The translations under genes were made by a program, and so were the position numbers. This document shows, piece by piece, positions 26,441 through 36,534 of a DNA stretch of 64,000 nt (its first letter is position 1; each line of letters starts with the position of its first letter). Under the pieces are notes generated by a model that had not been told where the DNA came from, did not search any database, and worked only from the letters and a program-made list of their open reading frames with translations. The stretch is from Rhodococcus sp. HNM0569 (GTDB lineage Bacteria > Actinomycetota > Actinomycetes > Mycobacteriales > Mycobacteriaceae), in NCBI RefSeq assembly GCF_012726205.1, contig NZ_JAASAE010000005.1, forward strand, positions 232,654 to 296,653, given 5' to 3'.

Positions 26441-28774
26441 TCACTGCCGTGCGTCCCCTTGTGCGCGCGGCGCGAGTGCGCCCAGCACCTCCGGGAGTTC
26501 GGAGGTGTGCAACACACCGAGACGCTGGGTGGCGCGCGTGAGCGCGACGTAGAGGTCGTTCAGTCCCCGCGGCGAATCGCTCACGATGATGCCCGGTTCG
26601 ACGACGAACACCGCGTCGAATTCGAGTCCCTTCGCGTCGTGCACCGTGAGTACGCCGACGTCGTCGGTCGCGAGATCGGAGAACTCGTCCACCAGCGCGG
26701 CGGGGACGAGGACGGCGACCGTGCCGGGACCGGTCTCGTCGGCGACCGCGGCCGCGGTCGCCGCGTGCAATCCGGCGGGTTCGACGCGCATCGACCACGG
26801 TGGGAATCCGGACTCGCGCACCGAGCGTGGCAACGCCTGCGACGAATCGATCGCGGCGAGGACATCGTGTGCGACGGCCATGATCTCGGACGGCGTTCGG
26901 TAGTTGACGGTCAGCTCGGTGCGTTTCCAACGCTGCGCGACGTACGGCTCGAGGATCTCGCTCCACGACGTCGTGCCCGCGGGATCGCCGGTCTGTGCCG
27001 TGTCGCCGACGAGAGTCATCCACCGATTCGGGATGCGTCGCATCAGCATCCGCCACGCCATCGCGGACAGTTCCTGCGCTTCGTCGACGATCACGTGCCC
27101 GTAGGTCCAGGTACGGTCGCCCGCGGCGCGCTCGGCGGTCGTGAGTGCGCGGCCGACGTTCTGCCGCTCGGCGAGCTGCTCGGCGTCGATGACGTCGTAC
27201 GCGGCCAGGATCTCGGAGTCGAGCTCGTCCTCGAATTCCTGTGACGCCGAGCCGGTCAGGATGTCGAGCGCGCCTCGTGCGTCCTCGATCTGCTGGTGCC
27301 AGCGCCGTCGGCGCGCCTCTTCCTCCGCCGAGTCGTCGATGCCCAGCAACTCGGCGAGTTCGTCGAGCAGCGGGGCGTCGGCCGGGCCGAAGCCCTGGCC
27401 GTCCCGGCCCAGCGCCGCACGCTGCTCGTCGGTGAGGTCGGGTGCTGCCGACGCGAGCCGTTCGGGACTCGACCACAGGTCGGCGAGTACTTGCTGCGGC
27501 GTCAGCTCGGGCCACAACTCCTCGGTCGCGCGGATGATCTCGGGGTCCTCGCGCATCTCGTCGCGGATATCGGCGATGTCCTGGCGGCTCAACAGGTTTC
27601 CCTCGCCGACCACGTTGGCGCCGATGATGCCCGCGAGTTGGTCGGCGAGCGCGTCGACCACGGCGGTCACGAAGATCGGCCGCGCGAGATTGTGTGGGCG
27701 GCGCGACGACCGGGCACGCCCGCGGGCCTTCGACACGGTCTTGCGGTCGAGCGTGAGGTCGTACGTGTCGAAGGTGAGAGTGACGGGCTCGGACGGCAGT
27801 TCCTGGCGGTCGCGGACGGCCTTCTTCACGACGTCGAGCATCGAGAGTGAGCCTTTGAGCTCCCCGCCCTCGAGCGAATCCGTGCGGGTAGCACGCACCC
27901 CCGGGTACAGGTCGCCGATGGTGGACAGCAGCACGCCGGTCTCGCCGAGCGAGGGCAGCACCTGACCGATGTAGTCGAGGAAGGTCGAATTCGGGCCGAT
28001 GATGAGCACGCCTGCGCGGTCGAGCTGCTTGCGGTAGGTGTACAGCAGGTACGCGGCACGGTGCAGCGCGACGGCCGTCTTGCCGGTGCCCGGCCCGCCC
28101 TGCACCACGAGGACGCTCTTGTGTTCGGAACGGATGATCGCGTCCTGTTCGGACTGGATCGTCTCGACGATGTCGTTCATGTGTCCGGTGCGCGCAGCGT
28201 TGAGTGCCGACAGCAATGCGCTCTCGCCTGCCACACCGTCGGAGGCGGCGACGACGCCCGCGGCCTCGGCGGCGGCGAGATCCAGGTACTCGTCGTTGAC
28301 CGCGGTGACGGTGCGTGAACGGCTGCGGATGTGCCGCCTGCGCGTGACCCCGTCGGGCTGTGCCGTCGTCGCGAGGTAGAACGGGCGAGCGAGGGGAGCG
28401 CGCCAGTCGAGCAGCAGCGTCTCGTAGTCGCCGGTCTCGTCGAGGATGCCGATGCGCCCGATGTGACGTGTCGCGTCCGCGTCCGTCTCGGTCGATCCGT
28501 CGGACTCGTCCGGTGCGACGTCGATGCGGCCGAAGCACAGGCCGTTCTCGGCGGCGTCGTACTTCGTGAGATCGTCGCTGTAGAGCTGGCTGAACGACTC
28601 GCGCTCGCTGCGCGCCTGAGGGGTGCCGCCGGATTCGAGAAGTACGCGCCGCAGACGGTCGGCCGCGTACGCGCGGAGTTCGTCGAGGCGGCCGTAGAGC
28701 ATCGTCACGTACTCCTGCTCGGCCTCGAGGTCGGCATTCGAGGTTGCAGGACGCGACGAGTCCGCTGAGGGCAC
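26441..28774 (-). CDS. HelD/HelR-type RNA polymerase recycling ATPase
   Basis: A 777-aa UvrD-like superfamily-1 protein. An N-terminal coiled-coil (EAEQEYVTMLYGRLDELRAY) is followed by Walker A QGGPGTGKTAVALHRA (near 226-233), Walker B VIVDEAQELS, motif TLVGDTAQTGDP and motif VLTVHDAKGLEFDAVFV. Actinobacterial relatives clear stalled RNA polymerase and, as HelR, can displace rifamycins. GTG at 28774 has AGGAG 5 nt ahead. I looked for the rifamycin-associated inverted repeat upstream and did not find it, so no link to drug response is claimed. Confidence 0.88.
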   Translation of the reverse strand: MPSADSSRPATSNADLEAEQEYVTMLYGRLDELRAYAADRLRRVLLESGGTPQARSERESFSQLYSDDLTKYDAAENGLCFGRIDVAPDESDGSTETDADATRHIGRIGILDETGDYETLLLDWRAPLARPFYLATTAQPDGVTRRRHIRSRSRTVTAVNDEYLDLAAAEAAGVVAASDGVAGESALLSALNAARTGHMNDIVETIQSEQDAIIRSEHKSVLVVQGGPGTGKTAVALHRAAYLLYTYRKQLDRAGVLIIGPNSTFLDYIGQVLPSLGETGVLLSTIGDLYPGVRATRTDSLEGGELKGSLSMLDVVKKAVRDRQELPSEPVTLTFDTYDLTLDRKTVSKARGRARSSRRPHNLARPIFVTAVVDALADQLAGIIGANVVGEGNLLSRQDIADIRDEMREDPEIIRATEELWPELTPQQVLADLWSSPERLASAAPDLTDEQRAALGRDGQGFGPADAPLLDELAELLGIDDSAEEEARRRRWHQQIEDARGALDILTGSASQEFEDELDSEILAAYDVIDAEQLAERQNVGRALTTAERAAGDRTWTYGHVIVDEAQELSAMAWRMLMRRIPNRWMTLVGDTAQTGDPAGTTSWSEILEPYVAQRWKRTELTVNYRTPSEIMAVAHDVLAAIDSSQALPRSVRESGFPPWSMRVEPAGLHAATAAAVADETGPGTVAVLVPAALVDEFSDLATDDVGVLTVHDAKGLEFDAVFVVEPGIIVSDSPRGLNDLYVALTRATQRLGVLHTSELPEVLGALAPRAQGDARQ

Positions 28775-28829
28775 GGGTACTCCTAGTTGCAGGTGCGGGA
28801 AAAGTGCCCGACGAGTCTAGTCCGTAGAA

Positions 28830-28872
28830 AGGCCCGCGGCAGACGCGCTGGTGACGCGTGTGCCGCGGGCCT
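28830..28872 (-). terminator. Terminator of the DoxX-like gene
   Basis: A 12-bp perfect inverted repeat (28830-28841 / 28861-28872) that continues partly into the 19-nt loop. Read on the minus strand it is followed by TTCTACGG. It lies just after the DoxX gene and before the HelD-like gene. Confidence 0.7.
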
Positions 28873-28892
28873 CGGGGTGCCCCGCCGCGTGC

Positions 28893-29831
28893 TCAGCGAC
28901 GCAACTCGGCGCGTGACTTCTCCGCCTTCTTCGCGTTCTTGCGGGCCTTCTTCTCGAGCTCCTCACGCTGCGCGGCGGCGCGTGCGGCGAAATCGGCGGT
29001 GCGGCCGCGCACCGTGTCCGCGAGCTCGGGGGCCCGGTCCTTCGCGACGTCGCTCAGTTCGCTGCCTCGCTCGCGGGCGAGCTCGCCCCATTCGGCACCA
29101 CGGTCGCGGGCGAGCTCGCCCCATTCGGCACCACGGTCGCGGGCGACTTCGCCGAGTTCGGCACCACGCTCGCGCGCGAGTTCCGCGATCTCGGCACCCC
29201 GGCCACGGGCGGTCTTCGCGAGTTCGGTGCCTCGCTCGCGGGCGACCTCCAGGAAGGCGCCACCCTTGTCCGATGCAACCTCGCCGAGCGCCTGTGCGCG
29301 CTCGGCGGCTGCGTCGAGGGTCGCGCTCTGGCCCGACTTCTGCCCTGACGACGGCAGCGCCGACGTCACGGCTTCCTGTGCGCGCCGTGCGGCACGGCGC
29401 CCACGCCAGCCGAGGGACGGCTTGCCCTCGGTGTCGACGGCGGCCAAGAGCAGTCCGCCGAGCAACCCGAGGTTCTTGAGGAATTGCGTGCGCTGCATCG
29501 ACCGCTCGGCCGGATCGTCCTTCGCCCAGAAGTCGTGTGCTGCGAGCGTCGTCGGCACGAGGCTGCCGGCGAGCACCGTCGACGACAGGCGCGGGAACTT
29601 GCCGAGCGACAGCATGACGCCACCGGCGACCTGGACCGCGCCGTTGACGCGCACGAGAGTCTCCGCGTCGGTCGGCACCGGGTCGGTCACGGAATCGGGG
29701 AGCGCGCCCGTCGTCTTGTCGATCCAGGGCGATGCGACCGATGCGCGCCCTGCCGGATCACGGAGTGCGTCGACACCGCTGAACACGAAGATCGAGCCGA
29801 GTAGGGGACGGGCGATACGTCGTACGAGCAT
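28893..29831 (-). CDS. DoxX family membrane protein with C-terminal 11-residue repeats
   Basis: A 312-aa protein. The first ~150 residues are a DoxX-like membrane domain (RPLLGSIFVFSGVDALRDP, FLKNLGLLGGLLLAAVDTEG). From about residue 195 come consecutive 11-mers of the form ARxRGxELxxx (ARERGTELAKT, ARGRGAEIAEL, ARERGAELGEV and so on), ending in a Lys/Arg-rich tail. The repeats predict a long amphipathic, highly charged helix of LEA- or apolipoprotein-like periodicity. ATG at 29831 has GGGAGG 4 nt upstream, so it is preferred to the TTG at 29843. The DNA contains two exact 33-bp copies. Confidence 0.8.
   Translation of the reverse strand: MLVRRIARPLLGSIFVFSGVDALRDPAGRASVASPWIDKTTGALPDSVTDPVPTDAETLVRVNGAVQVAGGVMLSLGKFPRLSSTVLAGSLVPTTLAAHDFWAKDDPAERSMQRTQFLKNLGLLGGLLLAAVDTEGKPSLGWRGRRAARRAQEAVTSALPSSGQKSGQSATLDAAAERAQALGEVASDKGGAFLEVARERGTELAKTARGRGAEIAELARERGAELGEVARDRGAEWGELARDRGAEWGELARERGSELSDVAKDRAPELADTVRGRTADFAARAAAQREELEKKARKNAKKAEKSRAELRR
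29073..29138. repeat. Two exact 33-bp tandem repeats in the DoxX-like gene
   Basis: 29073-29105 and 29106-29138 are identical and encode the same 11 residues twice (a phase of ARDRGAEWGEL). Flanking units are degenerate versions of the same repeat. Confidence 0.9.
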
Positions 29832-29902
29832 GAAGCCTCCCAAGGTGTTCGGTGCGTGATCTCAGCCTATCCAGACTCGCCGCCGTCTTGGGTTGGATGG
29901 AA

Positions 29903-30589
29903 TCACCAGCCGCGTGCGCGCCATTCGCCGAGATGCGGACGCTCCGCGCCGAGTGTGGTGTCGTCGCCGTGGCCGGGGTAGACGACGGTGTCGTCGCCGT
30001 AGCGGTCGAAGAGTTTGCGCTCGACGTCGCCCAGCAATGACGTGAACTCGGCCGGACCTGCGGTCTTGCCGACGCCGCCCGGGAACAGCGAATCGCCTGT
30101 GAAGAGGTGTGTGCGCCCCGCCGGGTCGGTGAGCGCGAGTGCGATCGAGCCAGGCGTGTGGCCGCTGAGATGGATGACCTCGAACCGCAGGTCGCCGATC
30201 TCGAGGACGTCGCCGTCCTCGAGGAGGCTGTCGGGCCGGACCGGAAGGGCGGGCGCGTCCAGCGGATGTGCCGACGTGCGCACGCCGGTGGCCGACGTCA
30301 CGGCGTCGAGTGCGAGCCAGTGGTCCCCGTGCTGATGCGTCGTGACGACCCGGTCGAGTTCGGGGACGTGCTCGTCGACGAGGGCCAGGATCCGTTCGGC
30401 ATCGTTCGCGGCGTCGATCAGGACCGACTTGCCGGTCGCGGAACACACGACCACGTACACGTTGTTGTCCATGGGGCCGACCGACATCTTCACGATGCTC
30501 GCGTCGTCGAGGGTGCGGCGCGTTGCGTCGCCGCCCGAGGTCACGTGGCCGGTGTAGGAGTCGTCGATCACGACGGGCTGCTGGGTCAT
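29903..30589 (-). CDS. MBL-fold metallo-hydrolase
   Basis: A 228-aa glyoxalase II-like hydrolase with the dinuclear metal motif THQHGDHW (histidines 85, 87, 90 and aspartate 89), further ligands in LSGHTPGS and GDSLFPGG, and YPGHGDDT near the end. Family members cleave thioesters or lactones or act on sulfur compounds; the substrate is unknown. It is divergent from uvrA with a 196-nt gap. Confidence 0.88.
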   Translation of the reverse strand: MTQQPVVIDDSYTGHVTSGGDATRRTLDDASIVKMSVGPMDNNVYVVVCSATGKSVLIDAANDAERILALVDEHVPELDRVVTTHQHGDHWLALDAVTSATGVRTSAHPLDAPALPVRPDSLLEDGDVLEIGDLRFEVIHLSGHTPGSIALALTDPAGRTHLFTGDSLFPGGVGKTAGPAEFTSLLGDVERKLFDRYGDDTVVYPGHGDDTTLGAERPHLGEWRARGW

Positions 30590-30785
30590 GGTGCGCAGGT
30601 TACCGCCGGTTTCCGGTCATGTCGCTCGTCACTCTCGAGCCGAGCATGTCGGTGCGGCGGAATAGCATGGACTGTGAGTGCGCCGGCTGCTGGACGGTCC
30701 GGGTGCTCGAGTCCGGGCATCCCCGTGGCCGAAGCCGGGGGCACGAGAACACGGCCCGGGGACAGAGAACATGAAGGGACACGGA

Positions 30786-33700
30786 GTGGCCGATCGTCTG
30801 ATCGTGCGAGGTGCTCGCGAGCACAACCTGCGAGGGGTCGACGTCGATCTGCCCCGCGACAGCCTGATCGTCTTCACGGGGCTGTCCGGTTCGGGCAAGT
30901 CGAGCCTCGCGTTCGACACGATCTTCGCCGAAGGGCAACGTCGTTACGTCGAATCGCTGTCGGCGTACGCGCGTCAGTTCCTGGGCCAGATGGACAAGCC
31001 CGACGTCGACTTCATCGAAGGTCTGTCTCCCGCGGTGTCGATCGACCAGAAGTCCACCAACCGCAATCCGCGCTCCACGGTGGGCACGATCACCGAGGTG
31101 TACGACTACCTGCGTCTGCTGTTCGCACGCGCGGGCACCCCGCACTGTCCGGTGTGCGGCGAGAAGATCGCCCGGCAGACACCGCAGCAGATCGTCGACC
31201 AGGTGCTCGAGATGGAAGAGCGCACGCGTTTCCAGGTGCTCGCGCCCGTGGTCCGCACTCGCAAGGGCGAATTCGTCGACCTGTTCGAACAGCTCAACAC
31301 CCAGGGCTACTCGCGTGTGCGTGTCGACGGCGTCGTGTATCCGCTCACCGAACCGCCGACGCTCAAGAAGCAGGAGAAGCACGACATCGAGGTGGTCGTC
31401 GACCGCCTCACCGTCAAGGCCGGAGCGAAGCAACGGCTCACCGATTCGATCGAAACGGCGCTGCGCCTCGCGGAAGGCATCGTCGTGCTCGATTTCGTCG
31501 ATCGCGACGAGAACGCGCCCGACCGCGAGCGCCGCTTCTCCGAGCGTCTCGCATGTCCCAACGGGCACCCGTTGTCCGTGGACGAGCTCGAGCCGCGCTC
31601 GTTCTCGTTCAACTCGCCCTACGGCGCATGCCCCGAGTGCGCGGGCCTGGGTATCCGCAAGGAGGTCGACCCCGATCTCGTCGTCCCCGATCCCGACAAG
31701 ACACTCGCCGAAGGAGCCATCGCACCGTGGTCGATGGGGCAGAGCTCCGAGTACTTCGGCCGCCTGCTGTCCGGCCTCGGCGACATCCTCGGCTTCGACA
31801 TGGACACGCCGTTCGCGAAGCTCCCGGCGAAGGCGCGCAAGGCGATCTTGAACGGCAGCACCGACCAGGTCCACGTGCGCTACAAGAATCGGTACGGCCG
31901 TACCCGCTCGTACTACGCCGACTTCGAAGGCGTCATGCCGTTTCTCCACCGGCGGCTCGAACAGACCGAGTCCGACCAGATGAAGGACCGGTACGAGGGG
32001 TACATGCGCGACGTCCCGTGCCCGGCATGCGGCGGTGCCCGGTTGCGCCCCGAGATCCTCGCCGTCACGGTCGACAGCACCGGGATGGGTGCCAAGTCGA
32101 TCGCCGAGGTCGCCGACCTCTCGATCGCCGAATGTGCCGACTTCCTGGGCACGCTCGTGCTCGGCTCGCGCGAGCAGGCCATCGCGGGGCAGGTGCTCAA
32201 GGAGGTGCAGGCACGGCTCGGGTTCCTGCTCGACGGGGGCTTGGACTACCTGTCGCTCGCGCGTGCCGCGGGCACGCTCTCCGGCGGTGAGGCGCAGCGC
32301 ATCCGACTCGCGACGCAGATCGGGTCGGGTCTGGTCGGCGTCCTGTACGTGCTCGACGAGCCGTCGATCGGTCTGCATCAGCGCGACAACCGTCGGCTCA
32401 TCGAAACCCTCACGCGGCTCAGGGATCTCGGCAACACACTCATCGTCGTCGAACACGACGAGGACACCATCCGGGCTGCCGACTGGATCGTCGACATCGG
32501 CCCGTTCGCCGGCGAGCACGGCGGCAAGGTCGTGCACAGCGGCTCGTACGACGGGCTGTTGGCGAACGAAGAGTCGCTCACCGGTGCGTACCTCGCGGGT
32601 CGATCGGTCATCGAGACACCGATGGTGCGTCGCCCGAACGATCCCAAGCGCCAGGTCACCGTGGTGGGTGCGCGCGAGAACAATCTGCGCGGCATCGACG
32701 TGAGCTTCCCGCTCGGCGTCCTCACCGCGGTCACCGGCGTTTCCGGCTCGGGCAAGTCGACCCTCGTCAACGAGATCCTCGCGACCGTCATGGCCAACAA
32801 GCTCAACGGCGCCCGGCAGGTGCCGGGCCGGCACACACGCGTCAACGGTCTCGACCAGCTCGACAAGCTTGTGCAGGTCGACCAGTCGCCCATCGGTCGC
32901 ACGCCGCGCTCGAATCCGGCGACGTACACGGGCGTGTTCGACAAGATCCGCACGCTGTTCGCGGCCACCACCGAAGCGAAGGTGCGTGGCTACCAGCCGG
33001 GCAGGTTCTCGTTCAACGTCAAGGGCGGTCGATGCGAGGCGTGCTCGGGCGACGGCACGCTCAAGATCGAGATGAACTTTCTCCCCGACGTGTACGTGCC
33101 GTGCGAGGTCTGTCAGGGCGCGCGCTACAACCGCGAAACGCTCGAGGTGCACTACAAGGGCAAAACCATTGCCGAGGTGCTCGACATGCCGATCGACGAG
33201 GCCGCAGAGTTCTTCGAGCCGGTGCAGTCGATCCACCGCTACCTCAAGACCCTCGTGGAGGTCGGTCTCGGCTACGTGCGCCTGGGGCAGCCGGCCACCA
33301 CGCTGTCGGGGGGCGAGGCGCAGCGCGTCAAGCTGGCCGCCGAACTGCAGAAGCGCACCAACGGGCGCTCGGTCTACATCCTCGACGAGCCCACGACGGG
33401 CCTGCACTTCGAGGACATCCGCAAGCTGCTCGGGGTTCTCAACGGACTCGTCGACAAGGGCAACACGGTCATCGTGATCGAGCACAACCTCGACGTCGTC
33501 AAGACCGCCGACTGGATCGTCGACATGGGGCCCGAAGGTGGCGCGGGCGGCGGCACCGTAGTCGCGCAGGGCACCCCGGAGGACGTCGCGGCAGTGCCGG
33601 AAAGCTACACCGGCAAGTTCCTACGGGAGATCCTCGCGTCCGACGCGACACCGGCGAAGACGTCCACGGCGGCGTCCGGCTCGACCCGCCCACGGGCTAC

Positions 33701-33863
33701 CGCGAAGAAGACGGCAGCCGGCGCCAAGACTGCAGCGGGCACCAAGACCGCAGCGGGCGCAAAGACCGCAGCGGGCGCAAAGACCGCAGCGGGCGCAAAG
33801 GCAACCGCGGCGAAGAAGGCCGCCGCCAAGAAGGCGTCGCGCAAGGCAGCCGCACTGAAATAG
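30786..33863 (+). CDS. uvrA: Excinuclease ABC subunit A with a Lys/Ala-rich C-terminal tail
   Basis: ATP-dependent damage sensor of nucleotide excision repair, 1025 aa. Both ATPase halves are complete ([29 protein letters not shown]), with zinc modules [16 protein letters not shown] and CEACSG-CEVCQG, and two signatures [18 protein letters not shown]. The last ~75 residues form a Pro/Ala/Lys tail made of AAGAKT-type hexapeptides, which resembles histone H1-like tails; UvrA usually ends near residue 950-970. GTG at 30786 ([15 protein letters not shown]) matches the family start and has GAAGGGA upstream; ATG at 30771 is an in-frame alternative. Confidence 0.95.
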   Translation: MADRLIVRGAREHNLRGVDVDLPRDSLIVFTGLSGSGKSSLAFDTIFAEGQRRYVESLSAYARQFLGQMDKPDVDFIEGLSPAVSIDQKSTNRNPRSTVGTITEVYDYLRLLFARAGTPHCPVCGEKIARQTPQQIVDQVLEMEERTRFQVLAPVVRTRKGEFVDLFEQLNTQGYSRVRVDGVVYPLTEPPTLKKQEKHDIEVVVDRLTVKAGAKQRLTDSIETALRLAEGIVVLDFVDRDENAPDRERRFSERLACPNGHPLSVDELEPRSFSFNSPYGACPECAGLGIRKEVDPDLVVPDPDKTLAEGAIAPWSMGQSSEYFGRLLSGLGDILGFDMDTPFAKLPAKARKAILNGSTDQVHVRYKNRYGRTRSYYADFEGVMPFLHRRLEQTESDQMKDRYEGYMRDVPCPACGGARLRPEILAVTVDSTGMGAKSIAEVADLSIAECADFLGTLVLGSREQAIAGQVLKEVQARLGFLLDGGLDYLSLARAAGTLSGGEAQRIRLATQIGSGLVGVLYVLDEPSIGLHQRDNRRLIETLTRLRDLGNTLIVVEHDEDTIRAADWIVDIGPFAGEHGGKVVHSGSYDGLLANEESLTGAYLAGRSVIETPMVRRPNDPKRQVTVVGARENNLRGIDVSFPLGVLTAVTGVSGSGKSTLVNEILATVMANKLNGARQVPGRHTRVNGLDQLDKLVQVDQSPIGRTPRSNPATYTGVFDKIRTLFAATTEAKVRGYQPGRFSFNVKGGRCEACSGDGTLKIEMNFLPDVYVPCEVCQGARYNRETLEVHYKGKTIAEVLDMPIDEAAEFFEPVQSIHRYLKTLVEVGLGYVRLGQPATTLSGGEAQRVKLAAELQKRTNGRSVYILDEPTTGLHFEDIRKLLGVLNGLVDKGNTVIVIEHNLDVVKTADWIVDMGPEGGAGGGTVVAQGTPEDVAAVPESYTGKFLREILASDATPAKTSTAASGSTRPRATAKKTAAGAKTAAGTKTAAGAKTAAGAKTAAGAKATAAKKAAAKKASRKAAALK
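33726..33797. repeat. Four 18-bp tandem repeats in the uvrA 3' end
   Basis: Four 18-bp units; the last three (33744-33797) are identical and the first differs at three bases. Each encodes KTAAGA or KTAAGT. Confidence 0.85.
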
Positions 33864-33882
33864 CCGGGGCTTCCCTGGGGAG

Positions 33883-33915
33883 GGGCCGGCCACGGCTGCG
33901 GCCGTGCTCCGGCCC
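33883..33915 (+). terminator. Probable uvrA terminator
   Basis: A 13-bp GC-rich stem in two blocks of 7 and 6 bp with a small bulge and TGCG loop, 20 nt after the uvrA stop. No T-run. Confidence 0.5.
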
Positions 33916-33996
33916 GTCGGCCCCGGAATTATCATGACTCGATGCGCGCGGGCACCGGGCGTCCGCGCCGATCGTCACACACGGAGATCGGGAGTA

Positions 33997-35964
33997 ATGA
34001 GCACGAAGGTCGAACACCGCGAATTCCAGGCCGAGACGCGTCAGCTTCTGGACCTGATGATCCACTCGATCTACTCGAACAAGGACACGTTCCTGCGCGA
34101 GCTCGTGTCGAATGCGTCCGACGCGCTCGACAAACTCAAGCTCGAGGCGTTCCGCGACAAGGATCTCGACGTCGACACGTCGGACCTGCACATCGAACTC
34201 GACACCGATGCCGACGCCCGCACGCTCACCGTGCGCGACAACGGCATCGGCATGACCCGCGACGAAGTCGTCGACCTGATCGGCACGCTCGCGAAGTCGG
34301 GCACTGCGCAGCTGCGCGGTGCGCTCAGTGCCGCGCAGAACGCCGAGAGTGCCGCTGCCGCAGAGGAACTGATCGGACAGTTCGGTATCGGCTTCTACTC
34401 GAGTTTCATGGTCGCGGACACCGTCACCCTGCTCACTCGCAAGGCAGGGGAGAAGACGGCCACCCGCTGGGAGTCGAGCGGCGAGGACACGTACACCATC
34501 GAGGAGGTCGACGACGCTCCGCAGGGGACGTCCGTCACCCTGCATCTGAAGCCGAACGACGAGGACGATCACGTCCGCGACTACACGTCCGAGTGGACGC
34601 TCGAGGACATCGTCAAGAAGTATTCGGACTTCATCGCGTGGCCCATCCGTATGCAGGTCGAGCGCACCACCACGGTCGGTGAGGGCGAGGACGCGAAGGA
34701 CGAGACGACCGTCGAGGTCAAGACGCTCAACTCGATGAAGGCGCTGTGGACCCGTCCGCGGGACGAGGTGTCCGACGACGAGTACCACGAGTTCTACAAG
34801 CATGTCGCGCACGCGTGGGACGAGCCGCTCGAGATCATTCCGATGAAGGCCGAGGGCACGTTCGAGTACCAGGCGCTGCTGTTCCTGCCGTCGGTCGCGC
34901 CGTTCGACCTGTTCATGCGGGACGCGAAGGTGGGCGTCCAGCTGTACGTGCGCCGCGTGTTCATCATGGACGACTGCGAAGAGCTGATCCCGCCGTACCT
35001 GCGGTTCGTCAAGGGCGTCGTGGATGCGCAGGACCTGTCGCTCAATGTGTCCCGCGAGATCCTCCAGCAGGACCGTCAGATCCGCGCGATCCGGCGTCGT
35101 CTCACCAAGAAGGTTCTCGCGACGATCAAGGACCTGCGCACCGAGCAGCCGGAGAAGTACCGGACGTTGTGGACGCAGTTCGGCCGGGCGCTCAAGGAGG
35201 GCCTGCTGTCGGACACCGACAATCGCGATCTGATCCTGTCGATCTCGGCTTTCGAGTCGACTGCGACTGATCGAGGCGACGACGCCGACGAGTCGGCACG
35301 GTGGACGAGTCTTGCCGAGTACGTCGAGCGTATGAAGCCGGGGCAGGATGTCGTCTACTACATGACCGGCGAGTCGCGTCAGCAGATCGAGAACTCGCCG
35401 CACATGGAGGCGTTCGCGGCCAAGGGGCTCGAGGTGCTGCTGCTCACCGACCCGGTCGACGAGATGTGGGTCGACGCGGTGCCGGAGTTCGAGGGCAAGC
35501 GGCTGCAGTCGATCGCGAAGGGCGAGTTCGACCTCGACGACTCGGAGGACGAGGACTCGGAGGCGAAGCGCGACGAGCGCGAGAAGCAGTTCGCGGACCT
35601 GCTCGCGTGGCTCGGGGATGCTCTCGGCGATCACGTGCGGGACGTGAAGATCTCGTCGCGGCTCACCACGTCGCCCGCCGTGCTCGTCGGCGACGCGTTC
35701 AGCATGTCGCCCACCCTCGAGCGCCTCTACCGGGCGTCGGGGCAGCCGGTGCCGGTCACCAAACGCACGCTCGAGCTCAACCCCGACCACGAACTGGTCA
35801 AGGCGCTCGAATCGGCGCACAGCGCGTCGACCGACGATGCGGAGCTGCGCGACACCGCCGAACTCCTGTACGGAATGGCCCTCATCGCGGAGGGCGGTGA
35901 GCTCGACGACCCCGCGGCGTTCACGCGCAAGCTCGCGCAGCAACTCACGCGTTCGCTCGGCTGA
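33997..35964 (+). CDS. htpG: Molecular chaperone HtpG (Hsp90 family)
   Basis: A 655-aa ATP-dependent chaperone. The N-terminal GHKL nucleotide site is intact (ELVSNASDALDKL, DNGIGM, GQFGIGFYSSFMV), the middle domain has PFDLFMRD and the catalytic-loop arginine region LNVSREILQQDRQIRAIRR, and an acidic patch (DDSEDEDSEAKRDE) precedes the dimerisation domain. ATG at 33997 has GGAG sites just upstream. I found no HrcA/CIRCE or HspR-type palindrome in the 133-nt gap before it. Confidence 0.96.
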   Translation: MSTKVEHREFQAETRQLLDLMIHSIYSNKDTFLRELVSNASDALDKLKLEAFRDKDLDVDTSDLHIELDTDADARTLTVRDNGIGMTRDEVVDLIGTLAKSGTAQLRGALSAAQNAESAAAAEELIGQFGIGFYSSFMVADTVTLLTRKAGEKTATRWESSGEDTYTIEEVDDAPQGTSVTLHLKPNDEDDHVRDYTSEWTLEDIVKKYSDFIAWPIRMQVERTTTVGEGEDAKDETTVEVKTLNSMKALWTRPRDEVSDDEYHEFYKHVAHAWDEPLEIIPMKAEGTFEYQALLFLPSVAPFDLFMRDAKVGVQLYVRRVFIMDDCEELIPPYLRFVKGVVDAQDLSLNVSREILQQDRQIRAIRRRLTKKVLATIKDLRTEQPEKYRTLWTQFGRALKEGLLSDTDNRDLILSISAFESTATDRGDDADESARWTSLAEYVERMKPGQDVVYYMTGESRQQIENSPHMEAFAAKGLEVLLLTDPVDEMWVDAVPEFEGKRLQSIAKGEFDLDDSEDEDSEAKRDEREKQFADLLAWLGDALGDHVRDVKISSRLTTSPAVLVGDAFSMSPTLERLYRASGQPVPVTKRTLELNPDHELVKALESAHSASTDDAELRDTAELLYGMALIAEGGELDDPAAFTRKLAQQLTRSLG

Positions 35965-36021
35965 CGCCCGGGCGGCGGGTCGGCAGGCAACGAGCCCGGC
36001 CGGCCCGCCGCCCGCGGTCGA

Positions 36022-36426
36022 TCAGTAGACCGGGCCGGTGTACTTCTCGCCAGGGCCTTGCCCGGGTTCGTCCGGGTACGCCGAGGACTCGCGAAATGCT
36101 CGCTGCAAGGCCTGCAGGCCTTCGCGGATCGGGCCGGCGTGCGGGCCGAGGTACTCGACCGACGCGGTGACCAGGCCCGCGAGGGCGGTGATGAGGCGTC
36201 GCGCCTCGTCGAGGTCGAAGTGCGGGCTCGCGAGCGGATCGTCCGCGGCGAGTCCGAGCTTCTCGGCTGCCGAACTCATCAGCATGACGGCGGACCGGCT
36301 GATGACCTCGATCGCCGGGATCTCGGAAAGCTCGCGCACGTCGACCTCGCCGGGGAGAGTGCCCTGCGGTTGCTCGTCGGAGCCGTGCGCGTGCTCGCCG
36401 GGTACGGCGTCCTGCTTGTCTGTCAT
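36022..36426 (-). CDS. DUF1844 domain-containing protein
   Basis: A 134-aa soluble protein. After a polar head, residues ~35-115 carry the DUF1844 core ([46 protein letters not shown]). The tail is Pro/Gly-rich and ends TGPVY. Its function is not established; the gene is a regular divergent neighbour of infC in actinobacteria. ATG at 36426 is the first Met of the conserved form; upstream in-frame text belongs to the infC leader. Confidence 0.82.
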   Translation of the reverse strand: MTDKQDAVPGEHAHGSDEQPQGTLPGEVDVRELSEIPAIEVISRSAVMLMSSAAEKLGLAADDPLASPHFDLDEARRLITALAGLVTASVEYLGPHAGPIREGLQALQRAFRESSAYPDEPGQGPGEKYTGPVY

Positions 36427-36499
36427 GGTCTCCAGAATGGCATCCCCACCTGGGGGCGTGGCGCCCGGTGGCCGTGCCGCGGGCACTCGGCGGCCTCGA

Positions 36500-36530
36500 T
36501 TGGCAGCAACTCCGAATCCGGTGGTATCGT
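36500..36530 (+). promoter_or_regulatory. Candidate infC operon promoter
   Basis: TTGGCA (36500-36505), a 19-nt spacer and TATCGT (36525-36530). Transcription from here would produce a leader of about 360 nt before infC. Confidence 0.4.
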
Positions 36531-36534
36531 CGTG

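Noticed and set aside
28775..28830. Rifamycin-associated element upstream of the HelD-like gene
   Set aside because: The expected inverted repeat with GGGGCTTGC arms is absent; the only hairpin is the terminator of the preceding gene.
30590..30785. SOS (LexA) box upstream of uvrA or uvrB
   Set aside because: No match to TCGAAC(N4)GTTCGA-type palindromes could be found in either upstream region.
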